DNA from: Idiomarina sp.
Lineage (GTDB): Bacteria; Pseudomonadota; Gammaproteobacteria; Enterobacterales; Alteromonadaceae
DNA length: 64,000 bases
Reading direction: 5' to 3'
NCBI GenBank assembly: GCA_020831965.1
Contig: JAFIFP010000001.1
Coordinates: 1 to 64,000, forward strand
Part shown: positions 7,989-16,921 of the stretch, in pieces
Numbering within the stretch: position 1 is the first letter of the stretch
Layout of the letters: each line of letters begins with the position of its first letter
Notes under the pieces: generated by a model
Told to the model about the DNA's origin: nothing
The model's input: the letters and a program-made list of their open reading frames with translations, nothing else
Databases searched by the model: none
Translations under genes and position numbers: made by a program

Positions 7989-9803
7989 TTAGTCGTTAAA
8001 GAATGCGCAGGCACCGGATTCAGCCCCGCTCAACTGGTTACGTAGTGCTGCAAACAATTCCCGCCCCATACCGCTGTGGCTATCCGTTAAATCATGGGAG
8101 GCCAAGGGGCGTTGTGCGAGCTCTTCGGCATTCAGCAGCACATCGAGTTTGCCATTGATGGCATCCACGGTAATGAGGTCGCCGTCTTGAATCTTGCCGA
8201 TCAGTCCACCGTCGACTGCTTCGGGGGTCAGGTGAATGGCGGCGGGCACTTTACCTGAGGCTCCAGACATTCGTCCGTCAGTCACTAAGGCCACTTTATA
8301 GCCCCGTTTTTGCAATACCCCGAGTGGGGGCGTGAGCTTGTGAAGTTCGGGCATACCAATGGCTTTGGGGCCTTGAAAGCGCACGACAACCACACAATCA
8401 CGATCCAGTTCGCCAGCTCGAAAGGCACGGTCCAGTTCATGTTGACTCGCAAAAACTACTGCAGGCGCGGTGATGGTCTCAGTCCCTTCCGGAATAGCCG
8501 AGGTTTTCATGACGGCGCGGCCTAAATTGCCCGACAGTACGGCAAGTCCACCATGACTACTAAATGGCTGATCGGCGCTGCGCAATACATCGGTGTCGAG
8601 TGATTCGGTTGGGCCGTCCCGCCACACCACGCGATCGCCTTCGAGTTCAGGGCGTTGGGTGTAGCGGCGTAAACCTTGTCCAGCAACAGTTTTAACGTCT
8701 TCGTGGAGCAGACCTGCGTCGAGCAAGGTGCGCACTAAATACGCCATACCACCGGCACGTTGGAAGTGATTAATATCAGCATCACCATTCGGGTAGATGC
8801 GAGTAATTAGCGGCGTCACAGAAGATAGTTCGGCGAAATCGTTCCAGTCGATGTCATAGCCAGCCGCTCGCGCCACTGCGATGAGGTGCATGGTATGGTT
8901 CGTAGAGCCGCCGGTCGCAATAAGGCCCACGAGTCCGTTCACAATACTTTTCGCGGTGACTATTTCGGAAATGGGCGTGTATTCCGTGCCCAAATCGGTG
9001 AGTCGTGTCACTTGTTGACCCGCAACTCGTGTCAATTCGTCTCGTAAAACAGAGCCTGGGTTCACAAAGGAAGAGCCGGGTAACTGCAAACCCATAATTT
9101 CGACGACTAACTGATTAGAGTTCGCCGTGCCGTAGAAGGTACAAGTACCCGCGCTGTGGTAAGAGGCCGCCTCCGCATCTAATAACTCGGCTTTACTGAC
9201 CTTCCCTTCTGCATAGAGCTCACGCACACGCGCCTTTTCTTTATTGGTAATGCCAGACGGCATTGGGCCTGCAGGCACAAAAATGAAAGGCAGATGACCG
9301 AAGCTGAGTGCTGCAATGAGCAGGCCGGGTACAATCTTGTCGCAGATCCCGAGCATTAAACCGCCATCAAACATATTGTGAGACAGTCCAACCGCAGCCG
9401 CCATGGCAATCACGTCTCGGCTCAAAAGGCTCAACTCCATGCCAGGTTGCCCTTGGGTGACACCGTCACACATGGCGGGTACGCCACCGGCCACCTGCGC
9501 GACACTGCCAACGTCTCGAATGGCTTGTTTCAATTGCTCTGGATAATTGTGGTAGGGCTGGTGGGCCGACAACATGTCGTTGTAAGACGTCACAATGCCA
9601 ATATTGGCTTTCGTTAGGCTGCGTAGCTGACCTTTTTCAAGCTTGTCACATGCGGCAAAACCGTGAGCAAGATTGCCACAGGAGAGTGCGCCGCGGTGTG
9701 GTCCTTCACGACGGGCTTTTGCCATACGTTGTTCGTAAGCTTGGCGCTCCGCCTTGCTGCGTTCCTCAATACGTTGAGTGACTTTCTCTATTACCGGGTG
9801 CAT
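7989..9803 (-). CDS. edd: 6-phosphogluconate dehydratase
   Basis: Converts 6-phosphogluconate to KDPG. It belongs to the IlvD/Edd family with the iron-sulfur ligand segments [17 protein letters not shown] and [12 protein letters not shown], plus the C-terminal [17 protein letters not shown]. Length is 604 aa, as in E. coli. The start codon is three bases after the pgl stop, so the two are translationally coupled. Confidence 0.97.
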   Translation of the reverse strand: MHPVIEKVTQRIEERSKAERQAYEQRMAKARREGPHRGALSCGNLAHGFAACDKLEKGQLRSLTKANIGIVTSYNDMLSAHQPYHNYPEQLKQAIRDVGSVAQVAGGVPAMCDGVTQGQPGMELSLLSRDVIAMAAAVGLSHNMFDGGLMLGICDKIVPGLLIAALSFGHLPFIFVPAGPMPSGITNKEKARVRELYAEGKVSKAELLDAEAASYHSAGTCTFYGTANSNQLVVEIMGLQLPGSSFVNPGSVLRDELTRVAGQQVTRLTDLGTEYTPISEIVTAKSIVNGLVGLIATGGSTNHTMHLIAVARAAGYDIDWNDFAELSSVTPLITRIYPNGDADINHFQRAGGMAYLVRTLLDAGLLHEDVKTVAGQGLRRYTQRPELEGDRVVWRDGPTESLDTDVLRSADQPFSSHGGLAVLSGNLGRAVMKTSAIPEGTETITAPAVVFASQHELDRAFRAGELDRDCVVVVRFQGPKAIGMPELHKLTPPLGVLQKRGYKVALVTDGRMSGASGKVPAAIHLTPEAVDGGLIGKIQDGDLITVDAINGKLDVLLNAEELAQRPLASHDLTDSHSGMGRELFAALRNQLSGAESGACAFFND

Positions 9804-9806
9804 GGG

Positions 9807-10499
9807 TTACTCCTCGGGCACGGCTAACATCACGTCAACCGGCACTTGCTCTTGCTGTAGGAAAGCACTTGCGGGGAATTTAGCACCGGGCTGCATCGCT
9901 AGGTCTAAAACATCTGCTTTGGCTTGTCCGACTAAATGAAAGTAGATTTGGCGGCTATTGAGTAGCCGCGATTTACTCAGTGAGATCCGTTCATGCGGTG
10001 CGTGGGCCGGAGTCACCGCCACGACCGGCTGAGAGGTGGTCATTCCCTGATGCAGTTGCGGGCTTTCGGGAAACAAGGATGCCGTATGGCCATCTTCACC
10101 GAGACCCAAAATCACTACATCAAAGCGAGGTAAATCTGCAAGGCGTTCTGCCAAGGTTGGCACTGCTTCAGCGGGTGTTGCATGCTCAGTATTGAGACTT
10201 AGCCAATTTGCTGCCTTCGCTTGATGCTGAAACAGGTGCTGCTTCACTAAACGTTCATTGCTCGCTTCATGATCCTTTGGCACCCAGCGGTCGTCGGCAA
10301 GCAGTACCGTAATGTCGGACCAAGGCAGTGGGTGGTGAGCGAGTCGTTCGAAAAGCGCTATTGGCGTTCGTCCGCCAGACACTACTAAATAACCATGCCC
10401 GCGCGCATTCACCGCTTGCTCTAGGTTAAAGCGAATGCGGTTTGCGAACTCAACGGTGAGCTCATGCTCCTGTGAGAATTTGTGTACTGATGTGGACAT
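9807..10499 (-). CDS. pgl: 6-phosphogluconolactonase
   Basis: A SOL/NagB-type (not YbhE) 6-phosphogluconolactonase of 230 aa that hydrolyses the Zwf product. Motifs are LVVSGGRTPIALFE, LLADDRWVP, SNERLVKQHLF and LGLGEDGHTASLFP, the last holding the catalytic His. It is the second gene of the ED operon, 42 bp after zwf. Confidence 0.95.
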   Translation of the reverse strand: MSTSVHKFSQEHELTVEFANRIRFNLEQAVNARGHGYLVVSGGRTPIALFERLAHHPLPWSDITVLLADDRWVPKDHEASNERLVKQHLFQHQAKAANWLSLNTEHATPAEAVPTLAERLADLPRFDVVILGLGEDGHTASLFPESPQLHQGMTTSQPVVAVTPAHAPHERISLSKSRLLNSRQIYFHLVGQAKADVLDLAMQPGAKFPASAFLQQEQVPVDVMLAVPEE

Positions 10500-10541
10500 G
10501 CTGTTCTGTTTCCAAATTCCAGTGAATGCAAATAAATGCGG

Positions 10542-12017
10542 TTAAAAGTCGTCGTCCCACTCTCTGCCATCATGAGCAATAAGTGTCACGGAAGCCGAAG
10601 GTCCCCAGCTGCCTGCGGCATAATTCTTTGGTGCTTCATCGAGTTGTTGCCATGCTGCACGAATACCATCAATCCATCGCCATGCGTGCTCCACTTCTTC
10701 GCGAGCCACAAAGAGATACTGGTTGCCCTGAATCGCCTCGAGCAAAAGCCGCTCATAGGCGTCGGCGATACGCTGGTTTTCAAAGGTTTCATCGAAACTT
10801 AGATCGAGTGTGGTGGGCTTAAGTAGCATTTGCTTCCCGAGTCCCGGCACTTTATTCATCATCTGAATCTCGATGCCTTCGTCGGGTTGTAAACGAATCA
10901 CCAGTCGGTTCGGTGGTAGTTGGTTTACGGTTTCGTGAAAGATGTTGTGAGGCTGTGGTTTGAAGCTAATCACAATTTCCGTGCGCTTCTGAGCCATACG
11001 CTTACCGGTGCGCAAATAGAAGGGCACATTTGACCAACGCCAGTTATCAATATGGGCTTTAATTGCGACGAAGGTTTCGGTCGTACTTGCGGCTTTTGCG
11101 CCTTCTTCATCGAGATAACCCGGTACTTTCTTTTCACCCGCGATACCGGTGGTGTACTGGCCACGAACGGTATCGTCCACCACGTTGTGGCGCGTAATGG
11201 GGCGAAGCGACCGTAGTACCTTAATTTTTTCTTCTCGCACGCTCTCTGCATCAAGCCGCGTGGGCGGCTCCATAGCCACTAAGGCCAAGACTTGCAGCAG
11301 GTGGTTCTGCACCATGTCTCGTAGCTGTCCGGCGTCATCGTAATAACTCCAGCGACCTTCAACACCCACTTGCTCTGCGGCAGTGATTTGAATGTGATCA
11401 ATGCTGTTGTGGCTCCACTGGTCCGAGAAAATCGAGTTCGCAAAGCGCAAGGCAAGTAAATTGAGAACAGTCTCTTTGCCGAGATAATGGTCGATACGAT
11501 AAATCTGAGACTCGCTAAAATACTCACCGACCCGTTGGTTAATCTCACACGAAGACTGTAAGTCATGACCTAGCGGTTTTTCGAGCACAATCCGCGCGTT
11601 TTCGTCATTCAAGCCCTGCTCACTCAAGCCTTTACAAATTGCCGAGAAAAGTTGGGGTGGAGTCGCGAGGTAGCTTACGACAGCCCGCTTACTATCTTGT
11701 TGGCGTAAGACGGACAAGGCTCCATAAGCTGCTAAATCAGAGAGATCAAAACCAATAAACTTGAAGCGTTTGGCAAAGCGCTCCCACACTGCTAAGTCCA
11801 AAGCGTCCTTTCCCATAAACTTCTGGAGACTTTCGTGCACCTTCGACCGAAAAGCCTCATCGCTCATGTCTTCGCGAGCGACTCCGATAATCCGGGTTTC
11901 TTTATGCAAGAGTTCTGCTTTTTCGAGCTGGTACAACGCAGGCAGTAGCTTGCGCCGAGCGAGGTCGCCTAGCGCTCCGAACAGAATAAAATCGCAGCAA
12001 GGTGTAGTGGCAGTCAT
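10542..12017 (-). CDS. zwf: Glucose-6-phosphate 1-dehydrogenase
   Basis: Oxidises glucose-6-phosphate to 6-phosphogluconolactone. FILFGALGDLARRKLLP is the nucleotide-binding loop, RIDHYLGKE the active-site signature, and RTGKRMAQKRTEI a C-terminal family block. An upstream in-frame ATG exists at 12032, but the ATG at 12017 follows GAGGATCTC at proper spacing and yields 491 aa, the length of E. coli Zwf, so I use it. First gene of the five-gene ED operon, divergent from hexR across a region with HexR-type sites. Confidence 0.96.
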   Translation of the reverse strand: MTATTPCCDFILFGALGDLARRKLLPALYQLEKAELLHKETRIIGVAREDMSDEAFRSKVHESLQKFMGKDALDLAVWERFAKRFKFIGFDLSDLAAYGALSVLRQQDSKRAVVSYLATPPQLFSAICKGLSEQGLNDENARIVLEKPLGHDLQSSCEINQRVGEYFSESQIYRIDHYLGKETVLNLLALRFANSIFSDQWSHNSIDHIQITAAEQVGVEGRWSYYDDAGQLRDMVQNHLLQVLALVAMEPPTRLDAESVREEKIKVLRSLRPITRHNVVDDTVRGQYTTGIAGEKKVPGYLDEEGAKAASTTETFVAIKAHIDNWRWSNVPFYLRTGKRMAQKRTEIVISFKPQPHNIFHETVNQLPPNRLVIRLQPDEGIEIQMMNKVPGLGKQMLLKPTTLDLSFDETFENQRIADAYERLLLEAIQGNQYLFVAREEVEHAWRWIDGIRAAWQQLDEAPKNYAAGSWGPSASVTLIAHDGREWDDDF

Positions 12018-12060
12018 GAGATCCTCGCACATCTATTGTCGATCAAGACAAGGGAATAAA

Positions 12061-12075
12061 TGTAATTTAGCAACA
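12061..12075. promoter_or_regulatory. Degenerate HexR-like half site near zwf
   Basis: TGTAATTTAGCAACA shares its left half exactly with the palindrome at 12123-12137, but its right half is degraded. It lies 44 bp before the zwf start, close to where the zwf promoter should be. It may be a weak second HexR contact or simply chance. Confidence 0.35.
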
Positions 12076-12122
12076 TAATTTGAAATTAAGATACCAATCC
12101 ATTGCATTAAAATCCAACAAAA

Positions 12123-12137
12123 TGTAATTTAATTACA
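12123..12137. promoter_or_regulatory. HexR operator between zwf and hexR
   Basis: TGTAATTTAATTACA is a perfect 15-bp palindrome. The HexR consensus in gammaproteobacteria is of the form TGTARTNNNAYTACA, which this matches. It lies 22 bp before the hexR start and 106 bp before zwf, so one site could control both the ED operon and hexR-gap. KDPG is the known HexR ligand in related bacteria, and it is the substrate of eda in this operon. Confidence 0.85.
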
Positions 12138-12159
12138 AAATTAGATTGGGATTCGAATC

Positions 12160-13023
12160 ATGACGCTCCTCGAAAAGTTACAGGCAGAACTTACTCGGCT
12201 GAGTAAATCTGAACGCAAAGTGGCTGAAGTGGTACTCGCGGAACCGCAAGCGACACTTCACAAAAGTATAGCGAGTTTGGCGCAACAAGCGGCGGTGAGC
12301 GAACCCACAGTGAATCGCTTCTGTCACTCGCTCGGTGCGAAAGGCTACCCCGACTTCAAGTTGCAACTCGCGCAAAGCCTAGCCCAGGGTACTCCCTTCG
12401 TAAACCGTCATGTGGATCAGAGCGATACCACACAAAGTATCGTCGAGAAAATTATTGAGTCGACCATGGCCTCGCTCAATGTAACGCGGCGCAGTCTCGA
12501 TATTGCAGCGATGGACAGAACGGTTGAGGCATTCCTGCAAGCGCCGCGGATCTCATTTTTTGGCCTTGGTGCCTCGGCATCTGTCGCCCATGACGCGCAC
12601 AATAAATTCCTGCGCTTTGACACACCGGTGCAGTTCTCAGATGACACGTTAATGCAGAAGATGGCTGCGATTAACGCGAAACCAGACGACGTGTTGGTGT
12701 TTATTAGTCACACCGGACGCACAAAAGTACTTTGCGAAGTGGCTGCACTCGCTCGCGAGTCGGGGGCCACAGTTGTTGGCATTACCGCAGCTGACAGTCC
12801 CCTCGCGCAAGAATGCGCCACAGTGTTAGCGACTCATGTTCCCGAGGACACCGACCTATATATGCCGATGGCATCGCGTATTGCGCAACTGGTGCTCATT
12901 GATGCTTTGGTGACCAGTTTTACCTTAAAGAAAGGCCCCGAGATTCACGAGAAATTACGATTAATTAAAGAAACGCTGCGGGACTCACGGTATGAGAAGA
13001 AAGATATCCGTGATCTGCCCTAA
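12160..13023 (+). CDS. hexR: RpiR-family regulator HexR
   Basis: Residues 1-77 are an HTH_6 domain (SLAQQAAVSEPTVNRFCHSLGAKGYPDFK). Residues about 120-255 are a SIS sugar-phosphate-binding domain (FFGLGASASVAHDAHNKFLR, VFISHTGRTK). Length (287 aa), its position divergent from zwf and the adjacent HexR palindrome identify it as HexR, the regulator of central sugar catabolism in many gammaproteobacteria. It is followed after nine bases by gap, so the two are very likely co-transcribed. Confidence 0.93.
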   Translation: MTLLEKLQAELTRLSKSERKVAEVVLAEPQATLHKSIASLAQQAAVSEPTVNRFCHSLGAKGYPDFKLQLAQSLAQGTPFVNRHVDQSDTTQSIVEKIIESTMASLNVTRRSLDIAAMDRTVEAFLQAPRISFFGLGASASVAHDAHNKFLRFDTPVQFSDDTLMQKMAAINAKPDDVLVFISHTGRTKVLCEVAALARESGATVVGITAADSPLAQECATVLATHVPEDTDLYMPMASRIAQLVLIDALVTSFTLKKGPEIHEKLRLIKETLRDSRYEKKDIRDLP

Positions 13024-13032
13024 GGAGTACAT

Positions 13033-14037
13033 ATGGCGATAAGAGTAGCAATAAACGGCTTCGGTCGAATCGGTAAAATGATTGTTAGGGCATGGGTTGA
13101 GCGTGGTCTCGAAGACGATATTGAGATTGTCGCCATAAATGATCTCGGAGATGCCGCGGTACACGCGCATCTCTTAAAATATGACTCAGTGCATGGTCAG
13201 CTTAATGAATCGGTGAGCTATGACGGCAACGCATTGGTTATCGGCGAACGACGAATTCAGTTCTTGTCTTCGCGAAATCCTGATGAGTTACCTTGGAAAT
13301 CTTTGAATATTGATGTTGTTTACGAATGCACAGGATTCTTTAACACACGCGAGAAGGCGTCGTTGCATGTGAAGGCTGGCGCTCGCAAAGTGCTTATTTC
13401 AGCGCCAGGCAAAGATGTAGACGCAACGATCGTGTATGGCGTCAACCATCAGCAACTGACGAGTCAGCAGCAAATTGTCTCGAATGCGTCCTGCACCACT
13501 AACTGTTTGGCGCCCATCGCCAAGCCGCTCCATGAGGCGCTTGGGATTGAAAATGCACTTATGACCACAGTGCATGCATATACCAATGACCAGAACCTAT
13601 CGGATGCGCTGCACAGTGATCCCCAACGAGCACGTGCTGCCGCTTTGTCCATGATTCCTTCGAAGACAGGGGCCGCCGCCGCGGTGGGATTAGTCATTCC
13701 AGAGTTGAAGGGGCGTTTTGATGGTGTAGCGGTGCGTGTGCCAACGCCAAACGTGTCGTTGGTTGACCTATCCTTTATTTCTAGTCGCAGTACCAATGTG
13801 GGCGAAGTGAATCGGATTGTCGACGCTGCAGCAAACACGGACGCCCTCAAAGGCGTTTTAAGTGTAAATACTTTGCCTTTGGTATCTATCGACTTTAATC
13901 ACAATTCTTGCTCGTCAATTTTTGATGCCAGCCAAACCCGAGTAAGCGGACGATTAGTGAAGGTAATGGCTTGGTATGACAATGAATGGGGCTTTAGCCA
14001 TCGAATGCTCGACACCACCCTTGCTTGGTTTCGTTAA
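13033..14037 (+). CDS. gap: Type I glyceraldehyde-3-phosphate dehydrogenase
   Basis: Oxidises the glyceraldehyde-3-phosphate released by Eda. [18 protein letters not shown] is the NAD-binding start, [12 protein letters not shown] carries the catalytic Cys, and [12 protein letters not shown] is the C-terminal signature. The residue after the second strand (AINDL) is Asp, as usual for NAD-preferring enzymes. TAAGGAG just upstream overlaps the hexR stop, linking its translation to hexR. 334 aa, full length. Confidence 0.95.
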   Translation: MAIRVAINGFGRIGKMIVRAWVERGLEDDIEIVAINDLGDAAVHAHLLKYDSVHGQLNESVSYDGNALVIGERRIQFLSSRNPDELPWKSLNIDVVYECTGFFNTREKASLHVKAGARKVLISAPGKDVDATIVYGVNHQQLTSQQQIVSNASCTTNCLAPIAKPLHEALGIENALMTTVHAYTNDQNLSDALHSDPQRARAAALSMIPSKTGAAAAVGLVIPELKGRFDGVAVRVPTPNVSLVDLSFISSRSTNVGEVNRIVDAAANTDALKGVLSVNTLPLVSIDFNHNSCSSIFDASQTRVSGRLVKVMAWYDNEWGFSHRMLDTTLAWFR

Positions 14038-14122
14038 GCGCGAGCTCGCCTACAAAACGCCTGATCTGGCAATTATTTAGAACAACATCCACAAATAAGT
14101 AACATTTTTTACAGGGCAATGA

Positions 14123-14151
14123 TTGACGATGAAATATTCTTGTTCTATTTT
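14123..14151 (+). promoter_or_regulatory. Sigma-70-like promoter of the GH16-TBDR unit
   Basis: TTGACG (14123-14128) and TATTTT (14146-14151) are separated by 17 bp. The LacI-type operator begins at the next base, so a bound repressor would cover the start site. This was assigned by eye from the hexamers. Confidence 0.55.
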
Positions 14152-14167
14152 ATGAAAGCGCTTTCAT
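14152..14167. promoter_or_regulatory. LacI-family operator upstream of the GH16 gene
   Basis: ATGAAAGCGCTTTCAT is a perfect 16-bp palindrome with the central CG typical of LacI/GalR-family operators. A copy with one changed base lies at 24056-24071 in the same locus, which also encodes a LacI-family regulator (26830). It follows directly after the likely -10 hexamer of the GH16 promoter. Confidence 0.85.
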
Positions 14168-14250
14168 TGAAGCAGAAAAAAGTAGAAACACGCACAAAAT
14201 TACAATAACAAAACCAAAAACGGCATGAGTAAACAACCAGGAACTCAGTT

Positions 14251-16890
14251 ATGTACAACAGCAGAATGACAAAGGGCGCGCTTGTTGCGGCCTTCATAAC
14301 GCTCGGTTTGTCCGGATGTGGTTTCGATGACGTCAAAACAGAGTCTAACTTTGACGACTTCGATACCACAGCACCCGTAGACGACTGGCAACTTGTCTGG
14401 AGTGATGAATTTTCGGGAAATCGAATCGACACGAATAAGTGGACATTTGAAGTTGACTGTCGAGGCGGTGGCAATCAGGAGCGTCAGTGTTATACCGACA
14501 ATCCTGAAAACGCCTTTGTGTCAGACGGTACCCTTAAGATTGTTGCTCTGCCTGCTGAAGAGGGAGCTGAGCAGCCTTACACCTCAGCGCGTTTAAATAC
14601 GCGCTACAAAGGTGATTTTAAGTACGGTCGGATTGAAGTACGCGCTCGGATGCCACGCGGGCAAGGCACTTGGCCAGCCGCGTGGATGATGCCGACGGAT
14701 GCAGTGTACGGTGGATGGCCGAAGTCAGGCGAAATCGATATTGTCGAAGCGGTCAATTTAGGCACGCAAACGGCAGAAGGTGATGTGGAAACTCGCGTAT
14801 ATGGGACACTTCATTATGGTCGCGACGCGCCAAACAACTCTTCCTCAGGAAAAGCCTACACGCTACCAAATGGCGTGAATCCAGCGGACGGTTTCCACAC
14901 TTACGCCATTGAATGGCAAGAGGGTGAAATTCGTTGGTATGTGGATGGCTACCTTTATCAAACCCAAACACGCTCATTTGAGCGTTTTAACAGTCGTGGT
15001 GAAACGGTTGGATTACGCCACCGGGGCTGGTTTGCTGAGTTCTTTAATCAAGCCACTGGCGACTTAGAAGTCGTTTATGGTCCACAGCCTTTTGATCAAC
15101 GTTTCCACCTGATCTTAAATCTCGCGGTTGGCGGTAATTGGCCGGAGAATGTCAATGAAGGCGGTATCGATCCTGACGCCTTTGTCGATGGACAGGTCTT
15201 TGAGATTGATTATGTTCGCGTGTATCAGTGTGGCGCTAACCCGAATACGGGACGTGGCTGCGACACTATTCGTGCGGGCTATAAAGACGCCGACACCTTA
15301 GTGCAAGGTGAAGCGCCGATTCCGTCGCCGCCTTCGGATGGTGTGCCGCGTAACCTAACTATTTTTGATGGTACGCCAAATCCAAACTGGCCGGCATGGG
15401 ACTGCTGTGGTGGTTCTACGCCAGAGCTAGTGGATGACGAAGATAATAATACTGCTTATCGTTTTACCGTTGGTGCAGAACCTACGGTGAACGGTTTCGT
15501 GTCTCGGTCTGCGTTTATCACAGACCCAGAAGGCGTAGCATCGCCGTTTGATGCGTCACCAATTTTGGCAACTGGCAGTGTGTCCTTCGACATCAAAGTC
15601 TTGTCTCAGCCGAATGCCGATTCAACCTGGTTATTTAAGATTGAAAGTAACTCGGGCTCTACCGATGCTGAGTTACCGATTTCAGCAAGCCAAGAGGGTG
15701 TTCCTCCGGCAACCGGAGAGTGGCAAACGGTCACTTACTCCTTACAAGAACTCGCGGACGCAGGTCTCGATGTTTCAGCTATTGACGTCATTATGGTGTT
15801 TCCTGCATGGGGCACGGGTGAAGGCGCTGAATACCTACTCACGAATGTTGAAATTAGCGCACCATTAGGTCCATTCCCGTCGCTGACACTCTTTGCTGAT
15901 GGTATGGAAAACCCTGATTGGCCCATGTGGGATTGTTGCGGTGGCACAGTGCCAATGATCGTTGAAGACGAAGACCGCGGCCCTGTTGCTGAGTTCATGA
16001 TTGGTGAAGCGCCAACTGTAATGGGCTTTAGACCACCTGAAGGCAGTGGCATTCAGTTTGATGCAACGGCGCTGTTAGTTGATGGCGTGGTGCAGTTCGA
16101 CATGAAGATTGTCGATCCACCCAGCAACCCAGATGCAGTCTGGCTCTTCAAAATTGAGTCAGATGGTGCGTCAAGCGAAGTTGAGCTGCCTCTGTCTGCA
16201 GGTAACGCGGGTAGCGACCCTGTTGTGGGTGAGTGGCAAACTTATACCTTCAGCATGCAGAACTTGTCTGACTTAGGTCTTGATGTGTCTGCTATTGATG
16301 TACTCATGATCTTCCCTGCCTGGGATACCGGCAATGGTGCGGTATACCGTGTGGATGAAGCACGTATCTACAATCCGAGTGAAGGAAGCGAAGGCCTCAC
16401 GGTGTTTGAGAACAACATCGTTGATGGTTGGTCACTGTGGGATTGCTGTGCCGGCACGGTACCGCAAATCGTGATGGAAGATGAGCCGTATGGTGCAGTT
16501 GCTCAGTTCGAAATTCCGGGCTGGCCCGAGACTGTGCTTGGCTTCCTAGCCGATGACGGCGTTTCCTTCGATGCGTCTAACTTGGTTGCGAACGGTGCCA
16601 TTAGCTTTGATATGCGAATTGTGGAGCAGCCGTCAGGCGGCGAAACAGACTGGTTCTTTAAGGTGGAATCTTCGGGTGCAGCGTCAGACGTCGAGCTTCC
16701 CTTGTCTGCAGGTAACTTTGGCCAGGAGCCTGTGACGGGAGAGTGGGCGCGTTATACGTTCTCACTGCAAGACTTGTTTGACGCTGGACTCGATTTAACC
16801 GACATCAACGTCATCATGGTGTTTCCTGCATGGGGTTCGGGGCAAGGCACGGTGTATCAAATTGATAACGTCAAAATTGCCAACTTTTAA
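14251..16890 (+). CDS. GH16 endo-beta-1,3-glucanase (laminarinase-type) lipoprotein with three C-terminal WDCC modules
   Basis: The lipoprotein signal (LGLSGC) implies membrane anchoring. Residues about 47-330 are a GH16 domain: GEIDIVEAV gives the ExDxxE site with E161 as nucleophile, D163 as helper and E166 as acid/base; VWSDEFSG and HTYAIEWQEG are further family marks. This pattern fits laminarinases (GH16_3). Three tandem modules follow (about 369-540, 545-712, 716-879), each opening LT(I/L/V)F...W.(M/L/A)WDCC and ending with an FPAWG/D segment. They resemble the beta-sandwich domain at the C-terminus of ExoP-type GH3 enzymes and probably bind glycan. First gene of a unit with the TonB-dependent receptor 31 bp downstream. 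Confidence 0.9.
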   Translation: MYNSRMTKGALVAAFITLGLSGCGFDDVKTESNFDDFDTTAPVDDWQLVWSDEFSGNRIDTNKWTFEVDCRGGGNQERQCYTDNPENAFVSDGTLKIVALPAEEGAEQPYTSARLNTRYKGDFKYGRIEVRARMPRGQGTWPAAWMMPTDAVYGGWPKSGEIDIVEAVNLGTQTAEGDVETRVYGTLHYGRDAPNNSSSGKAYTLPNGVNPADGFHTYAIEWQEGEIRWYVDGYLYQTQTRSFERFNSRGETVGLRHRGWFAEFFNQATGDLEVVYGPQPFDQRFHLILNLAVGGNWPENVNEGGIDPDAFVDGQVFEIDYVRVYQCGANPNTGRGCDTIRAGYKDADTLVQGEAPIPSPPSDGVPRNLTIFDGTPNPNWPAWDCCGGSTPELVDDEDNNTAYRFTVGAEPTVNGFVSRSAFITDPEGVASPFDASPILATGSVSFDIKVLSQPNADSTWLFKIESNSGSTDAELPISASQEGVPPATGEWQTVTYSLQELADAGLDVSAIDVIMVFPAWGTGEGAEYLLTNVEISAPLGPFPSLTLFADGMENPDWPMWDCCGGTVPMIVEDEDRGPVAEFMIGEAPTVMGFRPPEGSGIQFDATALLVDGVVQFDMKIVDPPSNPDAVWLFKIESDGASSEVELPLSAGNAGSDPVVGEWQTYTFSMQNLSDLGLDVSAIDVLMIFPAWDTGNGAVYRVDEARIYNPSEGSEGLTVFENNIVDGWSLWDCCAGTVPQIVMEDEPYGAVAQFEIPGWPETVLGFLADDGVSFDASNLVANGAISFDMRIVEQPSGGETDWFFKVESSGAASDVELPLSAGNFGQEPVTGEWARYTFSLQDLFDAGLDLTDINVIMVFPAWGSGQGTVYQIDNVKIANF

Positions 16891-16921
16891 CGCGTACAGC
16901 GCAGAAACGGAATAAGAGATC

